Shown one piece after another: positions 38,101 to 44,256 of a stretch of 44,256 nt of DNA. The stretch is from Chlamydiota bacterium. Its GTDB lineage: Bacteria; Chlamydiota; Chlamydiia; Chlamydiales; FEN-1388. Location of the stretch: NCBI GenBank assembly GCA_013287775.1, contig JABDDE010000011.1, positions 1 to 44,256 of the forward strand. The letters are read 5' to 3'. The position numbers and the translations under genes are program-made. The notes beneath the pieces are model-generated. The model saw only the letters and a list, made by a program, of their open reading frames with translations, searched no databases and had not been told where the DNA came from. How positions within the stretch are numbered: the stretch's first letter is position 1; each line of letters starts with the position of its first letter.

Positions 38101-38865
38101 CGTGAGGAGTGGAAGATTTGTTTTCACTGTGGACAGCGTTGGAATGATAGCTATGTAGTCTTCTTTATCAAGTGTGACTTCTATGCATATGTTCGTACTT
38201 TCAATAATCACTTTTGTTGGGAGCTTATCCTCCTGTTCTTCTAAAAATGTAATACTATAAGGACCGCCTTTCCACTGTTCAAAACAGAGAAGTTTGGCAA
38301 TATCGGAAAAGGAAGAAAGCTCGTACTGCAGGGCAATTGTGGGCCTTCCTTGTCGCCATAAATGCAGCTCCTCTTCGGAAAGGTTGGAAAATTTAATAGA
38401 ATTTTCCTCTGATTCTTGCTTTGGCTTCTCAATACCTATTGGCAGCTTTGTTGCAGCTTTTATACACCCTATTGCCTTACCTTTTTTGGTAGTTATGGAG
38501 TAACAACCTTCTTGCTGAGGTTTAGAGGGTATTTTACACTTTAGAAATAATTGATAAAACAGCGCTCGCCAAAATGAATGAACATAGAGACAATGAGGAG
38601 GCTCCTCTCTTCGTGATAGAAACTGACATGCAGCTGCCATATGCTCACAGACGTTATTTTCCGTCGAAGCTTCACAGCTGCAAAATAAATCTTTTACAGA
38701 TCCATCATCAAGTTGCAAAAAAACCCACATTGTATTGTTGGTTTTTATATCAACCACTGCAACTTGATACGTGGGGCCGGAAAAAGAAAGATCGCTTACC
38801 CGATCCTCTTTCAGGTACCTGTCACTGATGGGACGAAAGGACTCTAAAGAATCGGGTAGCCGCAT
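35188..38865 (-). CDS. SNF2-family DNA helicase with N-terminal SWIM zinc finger
   Basis: [22 protein letters not shown] (SWIM); [59 protein letters not shown]. Confidence 0.95.
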   Translation of the reverse strand: [1225 protein letters not shown]

Positions 38866-38871
38866 ATAGGC

Positions 38872-39993
38872 TTAAAGCATCTCTTCTGCTGGATGATAGG
38901 CATATTTGAGGTCATGAGCTACCTCTGGATGTGTTACCTTGCCTAAACATACGTTTAAGCCAGCGCGAAGGCCACGGTCTTCTCTGAGTGCTTGCTTATA
39001 GCCAAGATTTGCAATTTTCAGCGCATAATAGCTCGTTGCATTTGTAAGCGCTTGTGTTGCAGTCCTAGAGCAGGCGCCTGGCATATTTGGCACACAGTAA
39101 TGCACAACCCCATCCACCACATATGTCGGCTCTGAATGTGATGTAGGCCTTGAAGTCTCGAAACAGCCACCTTGGTCAATAGCAATATCCACAATAACAG
39201 ACCCTGGAGCCATTGTCTTGATCATCTCTCGAGTAATCAGCTTAGGTGCAAGCTTTCCTGGAACGAGGACAGCACCGATAACCAGATCTGCTTGCTTCAC
39301 TTGCTCGGCGATGGCATGAGGCGTAGAGTAGAGCGTCTTTAAGCGTGGACCATAGAGCGCATCTAGGGCACGAAGACGATTTAAATTATTATCAACCACA
39401 GTAACATCCGCACCAAGACCGAGCGCCATACGAAGCGACTCAGTACCTGACACGCCGCCGCCAACGACAAGCACTCGAGCAGGGAGCACCCCTGCCACAC
39501 CGCCCAAAAGCACACCCTTACCACCATTGGCAATTTGAAGAGCGGTTGCACCTGCTTGGATAGCAATGCGCCCAGCAATCTCACTCATAGGAGTCAGGAG
39601 CGGCAGCTTGCCATCGTTGCAAGTCACGGTCTCATAGGCAATGCCTACTACCCCTCGATCAACCAACGCTTTGGTTTGCTTGGGATCTGGAGCCAGATGC
39701 AAATAGGTAAAGAGCACCTGTCCTTCTTGCAGCAGAGAATACTCTTGCTCTTGAGGCTCTTTTACCTTAATGATCATATCTGACTTATAAATCTCTTCAG
39801 GACTTTGAGCAATCTTTGCGCCAGCTTCTAAATACTGGTCATCAGAAAATCCAATTTTAAGACCAGCTTTTGTCTCTACACATACGCTATGACCCGCCTG
39901 AACTAAGGCCTTTACCATTGACGGCGTTGCCCCTACACGATACTCGTGATTTTTAATTTCCTTAGGAACGCCTATTGCCATCTTGTTTTTCAT
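38872..39993 (-). CDS. ald: Alanine dehydrogenase
   Basis: IGVPKEIKNHEYRVGATPSMVKALVQAGHSVCVE; VVGGGVSGTESLRMALGLGADVTVVD. Confidence 0.96.
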   Translation of the reverse strand: MKNKMAIGVPKEIKNHEYRVGATPSMVKALVQAGHSVCVETKAGLKIGFSDDQYLEAGAKIAQSPEEIYKSDMIIKVKEPQEQEYSLLQEGQVLFTYLHLAPDPKQTKALVDRGVVGIAYETVTCNDGKLPLLTPMSEIAGRIAIQAGATALQIANGGKGVLLGGVAGVLPARVLVVGGGVSGTESLRMALGLGADVTVVDNNLNRLRALDALYGPRLKTLYSTPHAIAEQVKQADLVIGAVLVPGKLAPKLITREMIKTMAPGSVIVDIAIDQGGCFETSRPTSHSEPTYVVDGVVHYCVPNMPGACSRTATQALTNATSYYALKIANLGYKQALREDRGLRAGLNVCLGKVTHPEVAHDLKYAYHPAEEML

Positions 39994-40006
39994 AAATATG
40001 CCTCAC

Positions 40007-40169
40007 GAGGTACTTGCAAAATTCCGATTTGGGCCAAAATTCGCGCTTTTGTCGCTGGAGAAAATCTTTTTCAAATCGCCTACTCGAGGGAGTATGTCGA
40101 TTTGGAAAAGGTTTTCCCCATCGCCAAAATCATCAAATTTTGTCTCCAACGGAATTTTGCAAGCACCTC
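40007..40169. mobile_element. Foldback/MITE-like element (A) with candidate TCAC target duplication
   Basis: GAGGTACTTGCAAAATTCCG...CGGAATTTTGCAAGCACCTC; flanked by tcac at 40003-40006 and 40170-40173. Confidence 0.85.
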
Positions 40170-40252
40170 TCACATTAATAACGAGCCCGAGTCCGAGCCC
40201 ACACATTCAACACCAATAAAAGATAGAGTATAAAACAGTTGCGATAATTTTG

Positions 40253-42313
40253 CTACTTTAAATATTTTGTTAACGATTCCTCTGTACATTTTGTGATCTT
40301 CGTAAATTCTCGGTCCACTTCTTCTTGCACGATGGTCTTGGCGGCATCTCGGAACTGAAATCGTAGGGTAATATTATGCTTGTCAGCACCAAGCTTTTCG
40401 TGCGTAAAGATAGTAATAAGAGAAACCTGCTCCAAAATTGGGCAGTGTAGCGCTTTGATTGCCTCGAGGATATTGTGATAGCGTATACTTTGTGGCAGTG
40501 TTATGGTCCAATCACGCGTGCTTGCGGGCAGCTCTACCAGCGCTTTCATTTTTACTGACTCTGGGAGTACGCTACAAAGATCCGTAAGGTCGAGCTCAGC
40601 AAAAAAGAGGCGCTCAGGAATATCTAAAGCCTTTATAATGGTGGGATGTAGCTCTCCAACCGTCCCGATTTGCAAGCCCGATACCATCACGTGTGCTTGC
40701 CTTCCTGTGTGAAAGATAGCGCAGTGTGACGCGGCTGTGAGGGGCTCTTCTATGCGCAGTGCTCGGCACAGATCTTCTACAATGCCCTTTATATCAAAGA
40801 AATCTACACAAGAAGCCTCTCTTGTAAAGTGGGCAGGACTCTCAGCCCCTCCCAACATAATACCCACCACCGTACGCTCACTAATTTTGTCATGTTTTTT
40901 AAAATGTACGCAGCCAATCTCAAAAATCTGAATATCGGGCACTTTTCGATTACAATTCCTCAAAGCAACGTCAAGAAGCCCTGGCAAGAGGGAGGGACGC
41001 AAAATGGATTGCTCCTCGGACATAGGATTCATGACTTTGACAAGGGACTCAGCAGAAATAGGGTGATTGCGCACGATCTCTACCATTTTTGGGCTGATAA
41101 GGCTGCAGGTGACACATTCTTGTAACCCCTCAGCAATGAGGCGCTGTCGTACGTTTCGCTCAAAAGAAAAAAGACCACGATGAGGGAGCTCTGAAGCTAT
41201 ATATGGCAAGGCAACTTGAGGCTGTTTGATTCCATGAAGTATAGACACCTCTTCAATAAGATCGATCTCTTCAGTAATATCGTGTCGATACACGGGCACC
41301 ATAACGTGCACACAATCAGGCGTCTCCACCTTTGTCTCAAAACCAAGGCGGGCAAATACTGATTCAAGCTCGCTCAGAGTCACGGGATACCCCAGAACCT
41401 GCCTGGTGCGAGATACTCGGCATGCAATTTCTTTTGGGGCAAAAGAGGACGACAAGGGAGACTGTAAATAATCGACAACCCACTCAGCAGTTGCTGTGGG
41501 ACATATTCGCTGGATAAGAGAAGCAGCCATCGTAAGGGCTGGCAGCGTCATGTGTGGATCTGTGCCTCGCTCGAAGCGTTTTGCTGAATCAGAAATAATG
41601 CCAAGCGCTCTACAAGCTCTCCGGATAGCTTGTGGCTGGAAAAATGCTGCCTCAATCAAGGTCGCTGTCGTTGTATCGGAAACACTGCTTGCCATATCTC
41701 CCATGATACCCGCAAGGGCAACGGGTTTTTTGCCATCATGAATAACCAGAGCGCCCTCTGGCAAAATGCGGCGTTTGCCATCGAGAAATGCCATCTCTTC
41801 GACAGGACGAGCTCTACGTACCCCTATGGGCCCTTCTAAGGCATCAAAATCAAAGGCGTGCAGTGGCTGACCAAGCTCATGGGCAACAAGGTTCGTGATA
41901 TCGACAATATTGTTCACAGGCCGTATTTGGGCTGCCTCAAGCTTAGCGGCAAGCCAAGAGGGAGATGGCCCCACACGAACACCCTTCATGCACAGCGCAC
42001 TATAGCGCGGGCACAAATCCGCTGCCTCGATGTGTACAGAATATGGGGCACGGCCAGCTTGTATGGTAGACTCTTCCCAGGGCTGTTTTTTGCATGGGCG
42101 CATACGCTGCGCTGCTAGGACGCGCGCAATGCCTCGTACACTCATTGCATGGCCAAGATTAGGCGTCAGCGATAGCTCAAAGGCCACATCCTGCTCAGAT
42201 AGAGGGTCAATCCCCTCTACCTCTATGCCTGCCCCAGTAAGAAGCCCTGCAATCTCCTCGGGTTTCTCTGGCAAGTCTATGTATTCTCGTAAACTGGATA
42301 ACGAAATTTTCAT
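40253..42313 (-). CDS. pheT: Phenylalanyl-tRNA synthetase beta subunit (without N-terminal tRNA-bd domain)
   Basis: IRPVNNIVDITNLVAHELGQPLHAFD; SDSAKRFERGTDP; C-terminal ferredoxin-like anticodon-binding domain. Confidence 0.95.
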   Translation of the reverse strand: MKISLSSLREYIDLPEKPEEIAGLLTGAGIEVEGIDPLSEQDVAFELSLTPNLGHAMSVRGIARVLAAQRMRPCKKQPWEESTIQAGRAPYSVHIEAADLCPRYSALCMKGVRVGPSPSWLAAKLEAAQIRPVNNIVDITNLVAHELGQPLHAFDFDALEGPIGVRRARPVEEMAFLDGKRRILPEGALVIHDGKKPVALAGIMGDMASSVSDTTTATLIEAAFFQPQAIRRACRALGIISDSAKRFERGTDPHMTLPALTMAASLIQRICPTATAEWVVDYLQSPLSSSFAPKEIACRVSRTRQVLGYPVTLSELESVFARLGFETKVETPDCVHVMVPVYRHDITEEIDLIEEVSILHGIKQPQVALPYIASELPHRGLFSFERNVRQRLIAEGLQECVTCSLISPKMVEIVRNHPISAESLVKVMNPMSEEQSILRPSLLPGLLDVALRNCNRKVPDIQIFEIGCVHFKKHDKISERTVVGIMLGGAESPAHFTREASCVDFFDIKGIVEDLCRALRIEEPLTAASHCAIFHTGRQAHVMVSGLQIGTVGELHPTIIKALDIPERLFFAELDLTDLCSVLPESVKMKALVELPASTRDWTITLPQSIRYHNILEAIKALHCPILEQVSLITIFTHEKLGADKHNITLRFQFRDAAKTIVQEEVDREFTKITKCTEESLTKYLK

Positions 42314-42316
42314 AAT

Positions 42317-42354
42317 ATTCTACTGCCCCTCGCTCGCGCTCGGGGCAGTAGAAT
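42317..42354 (-). promoter_or_regulatory. Hairpin in pheT 5' leader, 3 nt before ATG
   Basis: ATTCTACTGCCCC-tcgctcgcgctc-GGGGCAGTAGAAT. Confidence 0.75.
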
Positions 42355-42578
42355 AAAGAAAATCCACATGCCCTAAGTCGAAAACATTTGTACCACGATT
42401 ATAATCGCCTTGGATATTACAAAGCAATCACTTCACAGTCTAAAAAAATGAAATCCCCCCGTTGCTATTAAATGAACATTTCTGTATGATCATTACATTA
42501 ATTCGTGTTTGTATTTTAACCACTTTCACGGAATTATATTTTATTTTAAAAAAATTTTATAATTAAGGAGAACAAATT

Positions 42579-43115
42579 ATGTCCATGCAAATTACTTCAA
42601 TAGCTCCGGCAATTCTGTCGGCTCAACCAGCTCAGTTAGCTGTGCCAGTTCAATCAGCTCGGCCAATCCCCAACCTCACTTTTCAAGGAATAGAAAGAGT
42701 ACAACTGTCCTCATCTCTCTCATCTCTCCCATCTCCCTCATCTCCTATCATTGATGTAGCAACACTGCACTTTGTTCGCGCAAACCATGCTCTCGAAAAC
42801 CGTGTTATTTCATACGCTACAATTACCGATGTACTACACATTATAACAGCTATGATGTCTAGAACTGCCACTCTACAGCACCAGCAAAACGAATTACCGT
42901 TAATGACTCGAGAAGGCCTGCAAGACGTTCACGTGTTTCTTCACCGCATTCTGGAGCGCATTACAACACTATACTCTTCGGTCATTCATGCTAATGCAGT
43001 GCACCTACAGCAGGCAGCTATCAACAACGTACGCACCGACTTTGAGCAAGCAATACCTGTAGCTGAATGGAGAATATCTGAAGCCGAGAGAAGGGTCAAT
43101 AAACAGCCTCAATAA
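42579..43115 (+). CDS. Hypothetical 178-aa protein; candidate secreted protein
   Basis: AT-rich promoter region, AAGGAG before ATG; N-terminus rich in Ser/Ala/Pro/Gln. Confidence 0.75.
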   Translation: MSMQITSIAPAILSAQPAQLAVPVQSARPIPNLTFQGIERVQLSSSLSSLPSPSSPIIDVATLHFVRANHALENRVISYATITDVLHIITAMMSRTATLQHQQNELPLMTREGLQDVHVFLHRILERITTLYSSVIHANAVHLQQAAINNVRTDFEQAIPVAEWRISEAERRVNKQPQ

Positions 43116-43133
43116 TGCGTGATCTATATTTTT

Positions 43134-43178
43134 GTAAACATTCGGTGACCTGCGTTCCGCAGACCACCGAATGTTTAC
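43134..43178 (+). terminator. Hairpin after 42579..43115
   Basis: GTAAACATTCGGTG...CACCGAATGTTTAC. Confidence 0.85.
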
Positions 43179-43197
43179 ATATTTTTCGCACGTTTAC

Positions 43198-43235
43198 CCA
43201 TGTGCACTTTTTCTGAAAGGAATAGTCGCACATGG
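43198..43235. repeat. P-family palindrome (P4)
   Basis: CCATGTGCACTTTTTCtgaaaGGAATAGTCGCACATGG; one-base bulge. Confidence 0.85.
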
Positions 43236-43335
43236 CGTAATTTAGTAATTTTTAATATTTGTTCGCTGTAAAACAACTTCTCTGTTACAATAAAACTATA
43301 GGGGGTTATATATACCTCCTGGTGAGGTAGTTTTT

Positions 43336-43791
43336 ATGCCTGGTGTGACTATTGATAAGCTCGATATTGGGATTTATATCCAGTATGCAAGACGAACAGA
43401 GCTTGTTGAGCAAATCAAACAACAGTACCATCTTCAAGAGGCGGGCAGTGTTCCTGCGCAAGCGCTCATTGTTGACCTGTACCCAAAACTATCAGAGCTG
43501 GATCTTCTTATGGGTGTCGCAGCAATGGAGACACCATGGGCCTATTTTTATCCGCCAAAACGCTATCCCGAACAGCGACGTACCCCTTTTGCATTTTACA
43601 GAGTGCTCCCCATCTTTGGCTCTCTTGAGGACCAGGAAAAAGAAGAAAAAAAGCTCGACGATATAGAATGCTCCACAGAAGAAGAGGAAGCTGAAAAATC
43701 AACTATAAAGAAATGTTTTAAAAAAATAACAGAACTCAATGACCTCGTACGTTATATTGGCGGGCGCATAGGGCAATTTCTTCAAGGATAG
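43336..43791 (+). CDS. T3SS-associated protein, possibly CT667/SctG-like chaperone
   Basis: 151-aa protein next to a TPR protein; arrangement like the chlamydial CT667-CT668 pair; family call is inference. Confidence 0.45.
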   Translation: MPGVTIDKLDIGIYIQYARRTELVEQIKQQYHLQEAGSVPAQALIVDLYPKLSELDLLMGVAAMETPWAYFYPPKRYPEQRRTPFAFYRVLPIFGSLEDQEKEEKKLDDIECSTEEEEAEKSTIKKCFKKITELNDLVRYIGGRIGQFLQG

Positions 43792-43793
43792 GT

Positions 43794-44201
43794 ATGATGG
43801 GACGAATAGAGTGGATGAAAGAGCTTGGCTGGAATGACGACTACTTAGACGAGATACGAAACGTCGGCTATTCCTACATACGCCAAGGCAAATATGACGT
43901 CGCCCTCCCCTTTTTTGAATCGCTCGTCGTACTTGACCACAATAATGCCTATGATGCTCAAACTCTCGGGGCACTTTACTTACAGATAAATGAGGCCCAA
44001 AAAGCCATTATATACCTTGATCGAGCACTACAACTAGAGACAGATCATGCCCCCACGCTCTTAAACCTTACAAAAGCATTTTTTGCCGTAGGAAAAATCA
44101 CCGATGGCATACGCCTTGCAAAAATCTTGAAAAATGATCACAATCCCCTCATCGCAAGCACTGCATCAGCGCTTCTACTGGCCTATGGGGGAAATAAGTA
44201 G
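43794..44201 (+). CDS. TPR-repeat protein, T3SS chaperone-like
   Basis: VGYSYIRQGKYDVALPFFESLVVLDHNNAYDAQTLGALYLQINEAQKAIIYLDRALQLETDHAPTLLNLTKAFFAVGK. Confidence 0.7.
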   Translation: MMGRIEWMKELGWNDDYLDEIRNVGYSYIRQGKYDVALPFFESLVVLDHNNAYDAQTLGALYLQINEAQKAIIYLDRALQLETDHAPTLLNLTKAFFAVGKITDGIRLAKILKNDHNPLIASTASALLLAYGGNK

Positions 44202-44256
44202 TGATTGTGTGCCGCTTCCAGGGGACTGATCACTATAGTTTGTACCTTTCTCTATT

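Noticed and set aside
39946-40233. ORFs over MITE copy A (39946-40233, 39983-40219, 40003-40206)
   Set aside because: Open on both strands only because the element is a foldback; no ribosome site and no plausible protein.
1-44256. CRISPR array
   Set aside because: No regularly spaced direct repeats with unique spacers; the tandem repeats seen are intragenic.
1-44256. IS transposase, integrase or phage genes
   Set aside because: No ORF shows DDE, serine or tyrosine recombinase motifs, so the foldback elements are called non-autonomous.
1-44256. tRNA or rRNA genes
   Set aside because: No canonical tRNA TTCRANYC/acceptor pattern or rRNA segment noticed by eye; the cloverleaf-like elements lack tRNA features. 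A tRNAscan run would be decisive.

Overview
This 44-kb window looks like a chromosomal segment from a Chlamydiae-order bacterium outside the genus Chlamydia. I infer this from gene content and order: lpdA-lipA ... sctJ-(CT560-like)-sctL-sctR-sctS, rpsB-tsf-pyrH-frr, and secA...der. Housekeeping genes recognised: uvrB, trpS, a tyrP-like transporter, lipA, lpdA, frr, pyrH, tsf, rpsB, secA, der, an SNF2/SWIM helicase, ald and pheT. Two type III secretion (T3SS) clusters are present: the sctJ-L-R-S block and a chaperone-like pair at the right end. Accessory genes lie between them. They include (i) a 588-aa protein with a YopT/C58-like Cys-His-Asp signature, (ii) a classical-PTP-like protein with a non-canonical WPD loop (WVD) and signature (NCHGGVGRSG), (iii) two RelE/Phd-type toxin-antitoxin modules, (iv) an XRE-HTH + Panacea (DUF4065) protein directly coupled to a SulP transporter with no evident toxin, (v) a protein-kinase-like membrane protein next to sctS, and (vi) two paralogous membrane-anchored heptad-repeat proteins. 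The most unusual DNA-level feature is the density and organisation of palindromes. There is a ~163-bp foldback/MITE-like family (one copy with a possible 4-bp target duplication), a dispersed ~40-bp hairpin family with a conserved one-base bulge (some copies between divergent genes, so not simple terminators), two four-armed nested-palindrome (cloverleaf-like) elements, and a shared repeat module beside secA and der. All assignments come from reading the sequence; no database search was run.
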